A stretch of DNA of 64,000 bases from Methylocystis iwaonis (GTDB taxonomy: Bacteria; Pseudomonadota; Alphaproteobacteria; Rhizobiales; Beijerinckiaceae): contig NZ_AP027142.1 of assembly GCF_027925385.1 (NCBI RefSeq), positions 3,496,501 to 3,560,500 on the forward strand. Direction: 5' to 3'. This document shows, one piece after another, positions 47,382-56,113 of this stretch. Below the pieces are notes generated by a model. That model was not told where the DNA came from. It searched no databases and worked only from the letters and a program-made list of their open reading frames with translations. A program made the translations under genes and the position numbers. Within the stretch, counting starts at the first letter, position 1, and every line of letters starts with the position of its first letter.

Positions 47382-48281
47382 ATGAGATATTTTTCCCTCT
47401 TCGCCCTCGCCCTTTTCGCCGCGCCGCTTTGGGCGGAAGGCGCCTGCGCCCAGGCCAGCCGCTCGGTCGTTGCGATGACCTTGACGCAAAGCGATTACGG
47501 CGGCGGGCGCATCTATCTCCCGATGCGCTTCGGCAATGTCATGGGGACCATAAGGCTCGACACCGGCGCCTCGACGACGCGCCTGCGGCTCGCGCCCTGG
47601 AACAAGGACTTGCCCGCACTGTCGCAAAGCCTTTCGGCCGGGGCCACCGGGCAGACGACGCTTTGCGAGGATGTCGAAGCGAAGAATGTCGCGTTGAAGG
47701 CGGAGCAAGGCAATGACATCGCGCGAGGGGCGTATGAGGTCTCGCGCTGCGCCGCGAATGACGGCGACGATCTCCTTGGCCTCGATTTTTTCAGGAAGGC
47801 GCGCTTCTCGCTCGATTTCCAGCGCCGCGAGATGGTCTTTTTCGGCGAGCCGCTTGCGAGCGGCCACGCCAGGCCCTTCCGTCCCATCGGCCCCGAGAAG
47901 CGCCTCGTCGGCATAGAGCTGCGCGCAGGCAATACTGCAAGCGTCGGGCTTTTCGACACCGGCGCCGAAATCTGCGCCGTCGATCTCACCTTCATGAAAA
48001 AGAACCGCAAGCTTTTCACGCCCGTAAAGGAAAAAGCCAAAGCAAGCGAAGTGGGCGGCAAAAAGTTTTCATCCCGCCTCTACAAGATCAAGACGCTCGA
48101 CCTCGGCGACGGGCGGGTGGCGCGCGATCTTTACGCGCTCGTCTATGATTTCGGCCCATTGCGCGAGGCGCTGGGCCGCGAGACGTCCTTTATTCTCGGC
48201 TATAATCTCATCGACCAGTTTACGTGGGAGCTGGATTTCCGCGCGCCCGAGAAGCCGATGTGGGACGCGAAGGGCAAATAA
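47382..48281 (+). CDS. Exported aspartyl-protease-like protein with two DTG motifs
   Basis: 299 residues. The signal peptide ends near AEGACAQ. Two similar halves follow: D60TG in GTIRLDTGASTTRL with a later LLGLDFFRKARFSLDF, and D192TG in VGLFDTGAEICAVD with a later FILGYNLIDQFTWELDF. Each half therefore has a retropepsin-like DTG plus the hydrophobic-Gly motif, suggesting a tandem duplication giving an intramolecular pseudo-dimer. Cys residues occur in the first half. Substrate unknown. The gene is flanked by inverted copies of a long repeat. Confidence 0.75.
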   Translation: MRYFSLFALALFAAPLWAEGACAQASRSVVAMTLTQSDYGGGRIYLPMRFGNVMGTIRLDTGASTTRLRLAPWNKDLPALSQSLSAGATGQTTLCEDVEAKNVALKAEQGNDIARGAYEVSRCAANDGDDLLGLDFFRKARFSLDFQRREMVFFGEPLASGHARPFRPIGPEKRLVGIELRAGNTASVGLFDTGAEICAVDLTFMKKNRKLFTPVKEKAKASEVGGKKFSSRLYKIKTLDLGDGRVARDLYALVYDFGPLREALGRETSFILGYNLIDQFTWELDFRAPEKPMWDAKGK

Positions 48282-48295
48282 CGAGAAATCACCGC

Positions 48296-48443
48296 CGTCA
48301 TTGCGAGGAGGCGGAGCCGACGAAGCAATCCAGGGCCGCATCGCTGCCCTGGATTGCTTCGCTTCGCTCGCAATGACGGGGTCTGAGCAAAACGAGCGCT
48401 CTTATGCGGACTTTCAGCCCGCCGGGAATGACACGCGCCCGAT
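48296..48443. repeat. Long palindromic repeat, right of the aspartyl-protease-like gene, inverted
   Basis: Read on the minus strand it matches the copy at 47157-47310 through most of its length (same opening ATCGGGCGCGTGTCATTCC, same CATTGCGAGCG palindrome and an identical central AGGGCAGCGATGCGGCCCT). The rest of 48282-48614 has no gene. Confidence 0.85.
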
Positions 48444-48614
48444 CAAACCGAAATGGTCTCGAAAGGAAGCAGCGCGCAGCTCGAGAACGACGCCGGCAAA
48501 GCAAGCCGATGAAAGCGCGCCAGCCCTTGTTCCAGCCGCCAGCCACCCTTATAGACCACGGGCGGCCAGAATATCGTCAATCGCCCGCCGTCTGCCGGGC
48601 CCAACGGTCATGCC

Positions 48615-49106
48615 ATGCTCGACACTGTGGAAATCGCCCTCTTCGCGGGGCTCGGAGTTTTCTTCGCCATCGGCCTCGCCGTTCTCGCCCGCTGGTCGAA
48701 GACGCGGCCGGCCCTGCTCGCCGCCTATGCGCTCATCGCCATCTCTTTCTTTTACGTCGGCTTTGCGATTCGCGCCGAGAATTCCGGCACATGGACTGGC
48801 TTCGAGATGAGCGCCGTCGCCGTCTTCGGCACGCTCGCCGGCCTGTCGATCATTGGCTCGCCGTGGTTCGTGACCGCCGGCCTAGCGCTGCACGCGGCCT
48901 GGACGCTCTATGAGCATTATTTCGGCTCGGGCTCGGCTTTCGCGCCGGCGCCTTTCGTCGTGGCCAATGCCGGCTTCGACGTCGTTGCGGCGCTCTATGT
49001 GGCCTTCATGACCCTCAAGGCCAAATTCGCCAAGGAGCCGGAGTCCGCTGCGCCCGAGCGCAAGCTCGCCGCCCGCTCGCAGAACCGCAAGGGAGCCGCT
49101 AAGTGA
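48615..49106 (+). CDS. DUF6010-like membrane protein
   Basis: 163 residues with four hydrophobic helices: [76 protein letters not shown], and [20 protein letters not shown]. The [16 protein letters not shown] and [13 protein letters not shown] segments resemble DUF6010 proteins, of unknown function. The basic C-terminal tail ends in a stop that overlaps the bioB GTG start (GTGA), suggesting translational coupling; a role in biotin supply is possible but only by context. Confidence 0.65.
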   Translation: MLDTVEIALFAGLGVFFAIGLAVLARWSKTRPALLAAYALIAISFFYVGFAIRAENSGTWTGFEMSAVAVFGTLAGLSIIGSPWFVTAGLALHAAWTLYEHYFGSGSAFAPAPFVVANAGFDVVAALYVAFMTLKAKFAKEPESAAPERKLAARSQNRKGAAK

Positions 49107-50086
49107 ACGCCGTGGGGCCTGCTGATTTCAACATCCGCCACGACTGGACCGTCGACGAGATCGTCGCGATCCATAATCTGCCGCTGCTCGATCTGATCGC
49201 CCAGGCCAACGCGGTCCATCGTCGCTACCACGACGTCAACGACATTCAGAAGTCGGCGCTGCTCTCGATCAAGACCGGCGGCTGCCCGGAAGATTGCTCC
49301 TATTGCCCGCAATCGGCGCATCACCGCGAGGTGAAGCTCGACCGCGTCGATCTGCTCTCGACGGACGACGTGCTTACCGCTGCGAAGTCGGCCAAGGAGG
49401 CCGGCGCCGACCGCTTCTGCATGGGCGCCGCCTGGCGCTCGGCGCCCAAGGACAAGCGCTTCGACGCGGTGGTCGATATGGTGCGCGGCGTGCGGGAGCT
49501 CGGCATGGAGGCTTGCGTCACGCTCGGCATGATCGACGCGACCCAGGCGCAGCGCCTCGTCGAGGCCGGGCTCACGGCTTACAACCACAATCTCGACACC
49601 GGACCCGAATTCTACGGCGACATTATCACCACCCGCACCTATGAGGACCGTCTCGATACGCTGAAGGCGGTGCGCGGCGCGGGGCTGGAAATGTGCTGCG
49701 GCGGCATCATCGGCATGGGCGAGAGCGTGCGCGACCGCGCCGGCATGCTGCAGGTTCTCGCCGGATTTGATCCGCATCCGGAAAGCGTGCCGATCAATAC
49801 GCTCGTCGCCGTCGAGGGCACGCCGCTCGCCGAGCGCGACAAGGTCGATCCACTCGATCTCGTGCGCATGATCGCGACGACGCGGATCGTCATGCCCAAA
49901 TCCCGCGTGCGTCTGTCGGCGGGCCGCTCTTTCCTCACTCGCGAGGCGCAAATCCTCTGCCTCGTGGCCGGCGCCAACTCCATCTTCTACGGCGAGAAGC
50001 TGCTGACGACCGGCAACAAGGGCGTGAACGAGGACGACGCGCTCTTTAGCGCGCTTTCGGCTCGCATGGACTCATGCGAGCGATGA
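49103..50086 (+). CDS. bioB: Biotin synthase
   Basis: 327 residues from a GTG start. Radical-SAM cluster Cys61-Cys65-Cys68 ([12 protein letters not shown]), [12 protein letters not shown], and the auxiliary [2Fe-2S] region with [10 protein letters not shown] and [12 protein letters not shown]. It inserts sulphur into dethiobiotin. The last residues (RMDSCER) and the stop codon lie in a repeat that recurs at 59508, so the C-terminus has been altered; the catalytic part is intact. The normal bioF/D/A partners are not here. Confidence 0.96.
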   Translation: MNAVGPADFNIRHDWTVDEIVAIHNLPLLDLIAQANAVHRRYHDVNDIQKSALLSIKTGGCPEDCSYCPQSAHHREVKLDRVDLLSTDDVLTAAKSAKEAGADRFCMGAAWRSAPKDKRFDAVVDMVRGVRELGMEACVTLGMIDATQAQRLVEAGLTAYNHNLDTGPEFYGDIITTRTYEDRLDTLKAVRGAGLEMCCGGIIGMGESVRDRAGMLQVLAGFDPHPESVPINTLVAVEGTPLAERDKVDPLDLVRMIATTRIVMPKSRVRLSAGRSFLTREAQILCLVAGANSIFYGEKLLTTGNKGVNEDDALFSALSARMDSCER

Positions 50087-50162
50087 GAAAGCGCGCAGAG
50101 TCAAAAAGCTGAAGCGCATTCTTTTCGCAAAAGTCTATCAACTTTTGCGGAATGCGCTCTAG
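50061..50162. repeat. Composite repeat covering the end of bioB
   Basis: The first half starts with the palindrome CTCGCATG-GACT-CATGCGAG and continues ATGAGAAAGCGCGC; it recurs at 59508-59561. The second half (50103-50162) recurs at 5350-5408 and forms a hairpin, GCGCATTC...CGCAAAAGT / ACTTTTGCGGAATGCGC. It supplies the bioB stop and, at its other end (CTAG), the stop of the opposing gene at 50159. Confidence 0.85.
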
Positions 50163-50560
50163 CGCTCTCGCGCCACGCTGAAATCAAGCTTGCGCCCCGC
50201 CGGCTCCCGGCGGGGGAAATTATTGGGGTCCAATCCCGCGATTTCCGCCGCGTTGAGAAAGAGAGGCTCGAGCAGATCGCGCTCGGCCTCCTCCAACAGG
50301 CCGCCGCCGGTTTCCTGGTCGATCCGTTCGAGGTCGTCGAAAAGGCTCGCGAGCGCCGTTACGATTTCTTCCTCCGCCGGCGCCTGGGGAAGCGCCTTCA
50401 GCGCCTGGAAAAAGGCGCGGATGCGCAAGTCGATGCGATCGGTCGCCTCTCGTGTCGCTCCGGCGACCGCGCTCTCGCGGCAGCGCTCCCAATGCGCGGC
50501 GATAGCCGGTTCCGCATCTTCCAAAAGTGCGCCCAGCCGCCTGTTCCTTATAAAAGTCAT
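50159..50560 (-). CDS. Hypothetical soluble helical protein
   Basis: 133 residues, predicted mainly helical and acidic, without signal or membrane segments: LGALLEDAEPAIAAHWERCRESAVAGA, LRIRAFFQALKALPQAPAEEEIVTALASLFDDLERIDQETGGGLLEEAERDLLEPLFLNAAEIAGLD. No family is recognised. The stop codon is formed by the end of a repeat shared with the bioB tail. Codon use is like the neighbours, so it is probably a real gene. Confidence 0.6.
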   Translation of the reverse strand: MTFIRNRRLGALLEDAEPAIAAHWERCRESAVAGATREATDRIDLRIRAFFQALKALPQAPAEEEIVTALASLFDDLERIDQETGGGLLEEAERDLLEPLFLNAAEIAGLDPNNFPRREPAGRKLDFSVARER

Positions 50561-50700
50561 CTAGCTTTCCCCGCCGGCGCCCGGGCGCCCGCTCGAATTC
50601 CAATGGTTCGCATAATTCAGGATCATCGGAAAGCGCGCTTGACTGATAGGCCTCGACGGGGGATTCGATCGCTCCCGTTTCCGGCCGCTCGGGAGAAGAA

Positions 50701-51543
50701 ATGCCGAACCATCACAGCTTCATCCTCGCGGGCGTCATGGGCTGGCCCATCGGTCATTCGCGTAGCCCCAAAATTCATAATTGTTGGTTCGCGCAATACG
50801 GCCTCAAAGGCGCTTATGTCCCCCTGAAAGTAGAGCCCGCGAAACTGGAGACGGCGCTGCGCGCGCTGCCGGCGCTGGGATTTTCGGGCTGCAATCTCAC
50901 AATCCCGCATAAGGAAGCGGCGCTGACCGTCCTCGACCGCATCGAAGAGAATGCGGCGCGCATCGGCGCGGTCAATTGCGTCGTCGTGGAGCCCGACGGC
51001 GCGCTCACCGGCAAGAATTACGACGGCTACGGCTTCGTCGCGTCGCTTTATGAAGCGGCGCCGAAGTGGCAGGCCGCGAGCGGGCCCTGCATCGTCATCG
51101 GCGCGGGCGGGGCCGCGAGGGCGATTGTTTCGGGGCTGATCGACGCCGGCGCAAAGGAAATCCGCCTCTTCAACCGCACGCGCGCGCGCGCGGAGAAAAT
51201 CGCCGCGGACTTTGGCGCGCCGGTTGCGGCCTATCCCTGGGAGGAGCGCCATGAGGCGCTTGCGGGCGCCGGGCTCCTCGTCAACGCCACGAGCCAGGGC
51301 ATGATCGGGCAGGAGCCGCTCGATCTCTCGCTCGACGCTCTGCCCACGACCGCGCTCGTCGCGGATATTGTCTACGCGCCGCTGGAGACGCCGCTGCTCG
51401 CCGCCGCGCGACGCATGGGCGCGACGCCAGTCGACGGCCTCGGCATGTTGCTGCATCAGGCGCGACCGGCCTTCCGCGATTGGACCGGAACCATGCCGGA
51501 CGTCACGCCGGCGCTCCGCGCCCTCATCGTGGCGGACCTGTAA
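50701..51543 (+). CDS. aroE: Shikimate dehydrogenase
   Basis: 280 residues. Substrate site GWPIGHSRSPKIHN and NLTIPHKEAAL (catalytic Lys), NADP site VIGAGGAARAIVSGL and NRTRARAEKI, and C-terminal DGLGMLLHQARPAFRDWTG. It reduces dehydroshikimate in aromatic amino acid synthesis. GGAGAAG lies just upstream of the ATG. A palindromic repeat begins eight bases after its stop. Confidence 0.95.
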   Translation: MPNHHSFILAGVMGWPIGHSRSPKIHNCWFAQYGLKGAYVPLKVEPAKLETALRALPALGFSGCNLTIPHKEAALTVLDRIEENAARIGAVNCVVVEPDGALTGKNYDGYGFVASLYEAAPKWQAASGPCIVIGAGGAARAIVSGLIDAGAKEIRLFNRTRARAEKIAADFGAPVAAYPWEERHEALAGAGLLVNATSQGMIGQEPLDLSLDALPTTALVADIVYAPLETPLLAAARRMGATPVDGLGMLLHQARPAFRDWTGTMPDVTPALRALIVADL

Positions 51544-51550
51544 AAACGCC

Positions 51551-51622
51551 CGTCATTGCGAGCGAAGCGAAGCAATCCAGAGCCGGCTGGATTGCTTCGT
51601 CGCTCCGCTCCTCGCAATGACG
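51551..51622. repeat. Palindromic repeat, third CATTGCGAG copy
   Basis: CGTCATTGCGAGCGAAGCG on the left mirrors GAGCGGAGCGACGAAGC and CTCGCAATGACG on the right, with CAATCCAG/CTGGATTG inside. It lies between aroE and the first phasin gene and could end transcription from either side, although it lacks a T-run. Confidence 0.85.
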
Positions 51623-51635
51623 CGGCAACGCGGCC

Positions 51636-52106
51636 TTAAGCGGCCTTTTTCGAAGGGGCGCAAAGCGGCGCGGCCGATAGGACCGCGAAGCTTCTCGCAA
51701 ATTCCATCAGCTCCTTGGACTGGCGGATGAAGGCCTCGAAGCGCTCGCTGGCGAAGCGCGACTGAAGGTCGACGACCTCCTCGAAGCTTTTCGCCTTTGC
51801 GATTCCTTCGGCCAACCCAACGAAAGCCGCCGCATTCTCCGACCAGAGCTCCAAGGATCTTTTCGACCAAAGGGCCGTGTCGAACTCGAAGGAGGCCGAG
51901 AAGCTTTCTTGCGCCGGTTCGACCGCTTCCTCGATGACGGCGAGGGGCGCGTAGACGACGTCGACAGCGCCCTCGTTCAACGGCTCCGGGGCCGCGGCTT
52001 CATCGGCGTGAGCGTCGAGCGGCGCCGGCGCCGGCGCTTCGACAGGGGGTTCCTGCCCAGCGCTGGGGGAGCCGTTGTGCTGATCAGCTTTGCCTTGCTT
52101 CGCCAT
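51636..52106 (-). CDS. Phasin-family protein with acidic N-terminal extension
   Basis: 156 residues. The C-terminal half, LWSKRSLELWSENAAAFVGLAEGIAKAKSFEEVVDLQSRFASERFEAFIRQSKELMEFARSF, has the phasin helix pattern (KSFEEVVDLQSRFASE). The first 60 residues are Ala/Pro/Glu-rich. Phasins coat polyhydroxybutyrate granules, regulating their number and size. A second phasin lies 33 bp upstream on the same strand. Confidence 0.85.
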   Translation of the reverse strand: MAKQGKADQHNGSPSAGQEPPVEAPAPAPLDAHADEAAAPEPLNEGAVDVVYAPLAVIEEAVEPAQESFSASFEFDTALWSKRSLELWSENAAAFVGLAEGIAKAKSFEEVVDLQSRFASERFEAFIRQSKELMEFARSFAVLSAAPLCAPSKKAA

Positions 52107-52139
52107 GATACCGCTCCTTCGAGTGTTCGAACCGATGGG

Positions 52140-52499
52140 TCAGGACTTGAGCGTGGTGGACCGTTGGATAGCCGCGCCCAGTTCCTTCGTCTGCTCCTGG
52201 ATCGTCGCGAGCTGCGATTTCACATATTCCGCCTGGAGCTGGAAAACCTCCTGCGGATCCTTCGCCTTCACGAGCTTCTGCGCGAGGTCGAAGGCGGCGT
52301 TGACGTTAGCTTCCGCAAAAGACAGCGCCTTGACGCCGACGTCCTTGGCGCCCGGCGGCACGATCGGCAGATCGGTGGTGGAGCTCAGCGCCTTTTGGGC
52401 CGCGCCGGCGAATCCTTCGAAGGCCTTACGCGCCTGCTCGACGCTTTTCTCGGCGAAATCACGAACTTCATTTGGAACTTGGTAGATCGGGTCAGCCAT
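52140..52499 (-). CDS. Phasin-family protein
   Basis: 119 residues: IYQVPNEVRDFAEKSVEQARKAFEGFAGAAQKAL, then ALSFAEANVNAAFDLAQKLVKAKDPQEVFQLQAEYVKSQLATIQEQTKELGAAIQRS, the typical phasin_2 helices. The ATG at 52499 has AGGAG at the right spacing; the longer frame to 52652 has none. It likely associates with storage granules together with the following phasin. Confidence 0.9.
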   Translation of the reverse strand: MADPIYQVPNEVRDFAEKSVEQARKAFEGFAGAAQKALSSTTDLPIVPPGAKDVGVKALSFAEANVNAAFDLAQKLVKAKDPQEVFQLQAEYVKSQLATIQEQTKELGAAIQRSTTLKS

Positions 52500-52806
52500 G
52501 GACATCTCCTGTTGAAGCCGCGCGACGATCTTTTCAGGGTCGCCGCGCAGGCGGCGCGCCGCCGCCGATCGGCTGTAACGCAGACTGGTAAGGAAACTAT
52601 GCCCGAAACTTTGCTGCGTTGCAACATTTTGTTGCGTCGCACAATCATCCACGTTCTACACAGGGCTTTACACAAAAATACGCTGAAATTCGGATGAACC
52701 CCAATAGACGCGGCGCGCGCCGTACGATTAAGTTTGCGTTAACGCCCGAGCCTGGGCGCCCCCTTGGAAGGGATCGATCGACCCCTGGGGAGGCGCTACG
52801 GCGGCG
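52500..52806. other. Divergent control region between phasin and pdhS genes
   Basis: A 307-bp stretch without a gene. The part near the phasin start holds its ribosome-binding site. A perfect CtrA-type box at 52728-52742 (listed separately) is the clearest regulatory signal. Confidence 0.6.
52728..52742 (+). promoter_or_regulatory. CtrA-type binding box TTAA-N7-TTAA upstream of pdhS
   Basis: TTAAGTTTGCGTTAA is an exact match to the consensus for the cell-cycle regulator CtrA. It lies 65 bp before the first possible pdhS start (98 before the second). Confidence 0.7.
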
Positions 52807-55533
52807 ATGTGGCGTCTCCGTCGCAAGGGCGGTTCGTGCATGAGCGTTTCGCAGGTCGAGGTCGAAGGGGGCAGTTTCGCCGCCAGCCGCATCGCGGCCG
52901 ATCCTGCATTTTCTGCGCTCGACGCTTCCGGCGCGCCGATTGTCGCGGCCTGCGGCGATCCTCTCAGAATCGTTCATCTCAATGACTCTGCGCGCGCCGT
53001 GTTCGGCTCAGACGCCGAGGCTGTGGCCAAGCGGCTCTTTTTCAGCGACGCGCCCGGCGCGAGACGGCTTGCGGAGCTGGTCGAATCTGTCCGCCACGGC
53101 GCCGCGCTGCGGCTCGAGCGCCTGCATTTCGACCTTGCCGACGCGCCTCAAACCATCACCATCCTCTGCCGCAAGCTTGCGGATGGCGACGCGCGCCCCT
53201 GTTTCGTCATTGCGGCGCTCGGCGTGCGCCCGGCTGCAGGGAGACGGACTCGCGAAGATTCCGAAACGGGCGCCCCCGCGGAAGCTACGCCCGCGGAAAT
53301 TCCGGCCTCTGTCGCCCCGCCGCCTTCCCTTGTTCCAAGCGAAGCCGCGCTGCGGGAAGACCTCGTCGCGCGTCACGGCCAGCGCGCGCGCTTCCTCTGG
53401 AAGACGGACGCTGTCGGCCGGTTCACCGACGTGACGCAGACGCTCGCGGATGTCGTCGGCGTCGCGAGCGCCGACATATTGGGCCGCACGGTCGAGGAGG
53501 TCGCGACGGCTTTCTCGCTTGGTCCTGCGCTCGCCGCCGCAATGGCCGCCCCGAAAAGCTGGGGCGGCGTAGAGGTAAACTGGCCTCTCGACGACGCCTC
53601 GGCCCTCGCGCCGACGACGCTTGGCGCGCTGCCGGCGCTGGACGCGGATCGCCATTTCGCCGGCTTTCAAGGCTATGGCGTCCTGCATCTTGCCCGGGCC
53701 TTCGTCGGCGAGCAACCGCCGCAGAGAGACCCGGGCCCGGCCCCCGAGCCTTCGCCGCCGGCTGCGCAGGAGGCCTATGCCGGCGCCAATGTCGTGCCTT
53801 TGCGCCCCGCTGCTGCTCAACGGCAAGAGGCGGAGCGTCGGGGCGCGCCTGCGCCGGAAAAAAGCGCTCTGACGTCGTCCGAGCGCTTGAATTTCGAGGA
53901 GATCGCCCGCGCCCTGCGGGCCGGCGAGCTTCCCGTGATGAATGCTGCGGAAGATGCGCCCGCCGATGAAACGGCAGCTACGGACGCGCCGCCTGCCGAC
54001 GCGGGCCTCGACGCCATTGCGGCGGAGCTTCAGCGGCTCGAACAAAGCCCATCCAAAGCGGCTCCAGCTCAACTGGCTCCCGCGCCGTCGGCGGATGTCC
54101 TCGATTGCCTGCCTGTCGGCGTTTTGATTGCGCGGGGCGCGCAGACGCTGTTCGCCAACCGCACACTGCTCGATTATCTCGGTTACAAGGACGCTGCGGC
54201 GTTTGAGGCCGACGGCGGGCTCGCGCGCATGTTTTTCGGCCGCCCTCCGGCCGATCCCGGGGCGCGCGCCGCCGCCGTGCAGTCGAGCGAGGGAGAGGCC
54301 CTCGACGTCGACGTGCACCTCCAATCCGTCGCGTGGGACGGCGCGCCGGCGACGCTCGTCACCCTGCGCCGCAATCGCAACCGCCTGCCCGGCCCCGAGG
54401 AAAGCGCCCTGGCGCTGGTCCGCGAGCGCGAGGAAAAACTTGCCCGCCTGCAGACGGACAACAGCCTGTTGCGCGCCATTCTCGACGCGAGCGGCGTCGC
54501 CGTCGCCATCTTGGCTGACGACGCGCGCATCGAGAACGCCACGGGCGCTTTCGCAAAGCTCTTCGACGCCGAAAACCGCGCCTTGCAAGACCTGCCGCTG
54601 GCCTCGCTGTTCGCGCTGGAAGAGACGCGCGCGCTCGCCGCGAGGCTGATCCGCGCAGGCGAGACCTGCGAGACGCTGCGTCTGACGGCGCGCGTCGGCG
54701 GCAAAAGCTTCGAGGCGTCCTGCCGCCGTCTGGGTCCGGCGCGCAAGCTGTGCCTCACCCTGCGGGAGCCCGGCGCACAGGCCCGCAACGTCGAGCTGGA
54801 AGCCGCCCGCGACGCCGCCGAACAGGCGAGCGCGGCCAAATCCGATTTCCTCGCGCGCGTCAGCCACGAGATTCGCACGCCGCTCAACGCCATCCTCGGC
54901 TTCGCCGAAGTGATGATGGAAGAGCGCTTCGGCCCGATCGGCTCGGTGCGCTACAAGGAATATCTCAAAGACGTCCACGCCTCGGGCGCGCATGTGCTCT
55001 CGCTGGTCAACGACCTCCTCGACCTCTCGAAGATCGAGGCCGGCAAGATGGAGCTCGATTTCGACCGGGTGGACGCCAACGCCGTCATCTCCGAATGCGC
55101 CTCGATCATGCAGACGCAGGCCAATCAGGCGCGCGTCGTCATGCGTCTGTCGCTTGCCTCGCGACTGCCGCCGATCCGCGCCGACAGGCGCTCGCTCAAG
55201 CAAATTCTGTTGAACCTTCTCTCCAATGCGATGAAGTTCAATGAAGCGGGCGGCCAGGTGATCGTCTCGTCCGCGCTCACCGACTCGGGCTATGTCCTGA
55301 TCCGCGTGAAAGACACCGGCATCGGCATGTCAGACGACGAAGTGCAGATGGCGCTCGAGCCGTTCAAGCAGGTCTTGACCGCCCATAAGCGGCCGGGCAC
55401 GGGACTCGGCCTGCCGCTGACCAAGGCCCTGATCGAAGCGAACAACGCCTCCTTCACCATCAAGAGCCGCAAGAACGAAGGCACGCTGATCGAGATCGCC
55501 TTCCCGCCCCCGCAGGTGCTTGCGGCGGAGTGA
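52807..55533 (+). CDS. pdhS: PdhS-type PAS sensor histidine kinase (PleC/DivJ homologue)
   Basis: 908 residues (897 from the ATG at 52840). There are no transmembrane segments. The N-terminal half contains PAS-like segments (AACGDPLRIVHLNDSARAVFG near 40-60; FLWKTDAVGRFTDVTQTLADVVG near 200-220; two more near 430 and 550) separated by long Ala/Pro-rich linkers. HisKA has His687 (KSDFLARVSHEIRTPLNAILGFAEVMMEERFGPIG), and the ATPase has NLLSNAMKFNEAGG and DTGIGMS. In Brucella and other Rhizobiales, PdhS is a polar kinase controlling DivK and thus CtrA. MEERFGPIG...Y and NDLLDLSKIEAGKMEL are typical of this family. Confidence 0.88.
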   Translation: MWRLRRKGGSCMSVSQVEVEGGSFAASRIAADPAFSALDASGAPIVAACGDPLRIVHLNDSARAVFGSDAEAVAKRLFFSDAPGARRLAELVESVRHGAALRLERLHFDLADAPQTITILCRKLADGDARPCFVIAALGVRPAAGRRTREDSETGAPAEATPAEIPASVAPPPSLVPSEAALREDLVARHGQRARFLWKTDAVGRFTDVTQTLADVVGVASADILGRTVEEVATAFSLGPALAAAMAAPKSWGGVEVNWPLDDASALAPTTLGALPALDADRHFAGFQGYGVLHLARAFVGEQPPQRDPGPAPEPSPPAAQEAYAGANVVPLRPAAAQRQEAERRGAPAPEKSALTSSERLNFEEIARALRAGELPVMNAAEDAPADETAATDAPPADAGLDAIAAELQRLEQSPSKAAPAQLAPAPSADVLDCLPVGVLIARGAQTLFANRTLLDYLGYKDAAAFEADGGLARMFFGRPPADPGARAAAVQSSEGEALDVDVHLQSVAWDGAPATLVTLRRNRNRLPGPEESALALVREREEKLARLQTDNSLLRAILDASGVAVAILADDARIENATGAFAKLFDAENRALQDLPLASLFALEETRALAARLIRAGETCETLRLTARVGGKSFEASCRRLGPARKLCLTLREPGAQARNVELEAARDAAEQASAAKSDFLARVSHEIRTPLNAILGFAEVMMEERFGPIGSVRYKEYLKDVHASGAHVLSLVNDLLDLSKIEAGKMELDFDRVDANAVISECASIMQTQANQARVVMRLSLASRLPPIRADRRSLKQILLNLLSNAMKFNEAGGQVIVSSALTDSGYVLIRVKDTGIGMSDDEVQMALEPFKQVLTAHKRPGTGLGLPLTKALIEANNASFTIKSRKNEGTLIEIAFPPPQVLAAE

Positions 55534-55584
55534 CAAGGCTTTAAAGACTGGGCGCGCGAGACTTATCCGATTCGGAGGAGAGAC

Positions 55585-55923
55585 ATGCGCCTTTCGGCCT
55601 TCCTTGCAGCCAGCCTGACGGCGACGGCCTTGGCCAGTTGCAACGCGCCGCGCCAGAGCCAGCCAGCAGTTGAGCCGCCACAGCAGAGCGCCGCGCCCTT
55701 GAGCTTTCAGATGCCGGAAGGCTCGGGCTGCTCGGGCGCTGTGTCCCGCTATAAGGCGGTGATCGAGAACGACCTTTCCATGGGTCACGTCAACCAGAGC
55801 GTCTACGGCCAGATCCAGGGCGAAATCTCCGAAGCCGCCGCCGCCTGTTCGTCAGGACAAGACACCAAGGCGATCTCGCTTGTGCGCGCCTCGAAGGCCC
55901 GCCATGGCTATCCTGGCGGCTAA
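55585..55923 (+). CDS. Small lipoprotein
   Basis: 112 residues. Signal peptide with lipobox (ATALASC), then a Pro/Gln-rich linker (NAPRQSQPAVEPPQQSAAP) and a compact domain with two Cys (SGCSGAVSRYKAVIENDLSMGHVNQSVYGQIQGEISEAAAACSSGQD). GGAGGAG is well placed before the ATG. It lies 51 bp after pdhS. Unknown function. Confidence 0.8.
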   Translation: MRLSAFLAASLTATALASCNAPRQSQPAVEPPQQSAAPLSFQMPEGSGCSGAVSRYKAVIENDLSMGHVNQSVYGQIQGEISEAAAACSSGQDTKAISLVRASKARHGYPGG

Positions 55924-56020
55924 GTAATTGAAAAAATTATTCGTTCGTGTTACGCCTCTTCATCCGCAGCAAGAGCTGTGAGAAAAGCGACAGTAGCGGG
56001 TAAGAAAAACGTCAATTCAG

Positions 56021-56043
56021 TAGTCTGGAAAAAATCCAGACTA
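56021..56043. promoter_or_regulatory. Inverted repeat upstream of the FTR1 operon (possible operator)
   Basis: TAGTCTGGA and TCCAGACTA are perfect 9-bp arms separated by five A. It lies 71 bp before the cupredoxin gene. It does not match the Irr or RirA consensus that I know. Confidence 0.6.
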
Positions 56044-56113
56044 TCCCCTTTGACGGCCGCGCTGCTGGTCCCTACGTTGCTTGTGGTAAGTATTCGGCCA
56101 GGAAGCGACAAAC

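Noticed and set aside
47236..48378. CRISPR array from the repeated CATTGCGAG units
   Set aside because: The copies are few, palindromic, about 1 kb apart and in opposite orientation, without spacers.
52807..55533. Assignment of the kinase as CckA or DivL
   Set aside because: It lacks transmembrane segments and a receiver domain, and has a normal His in the HisKA motif, so PdhS is the better fit.
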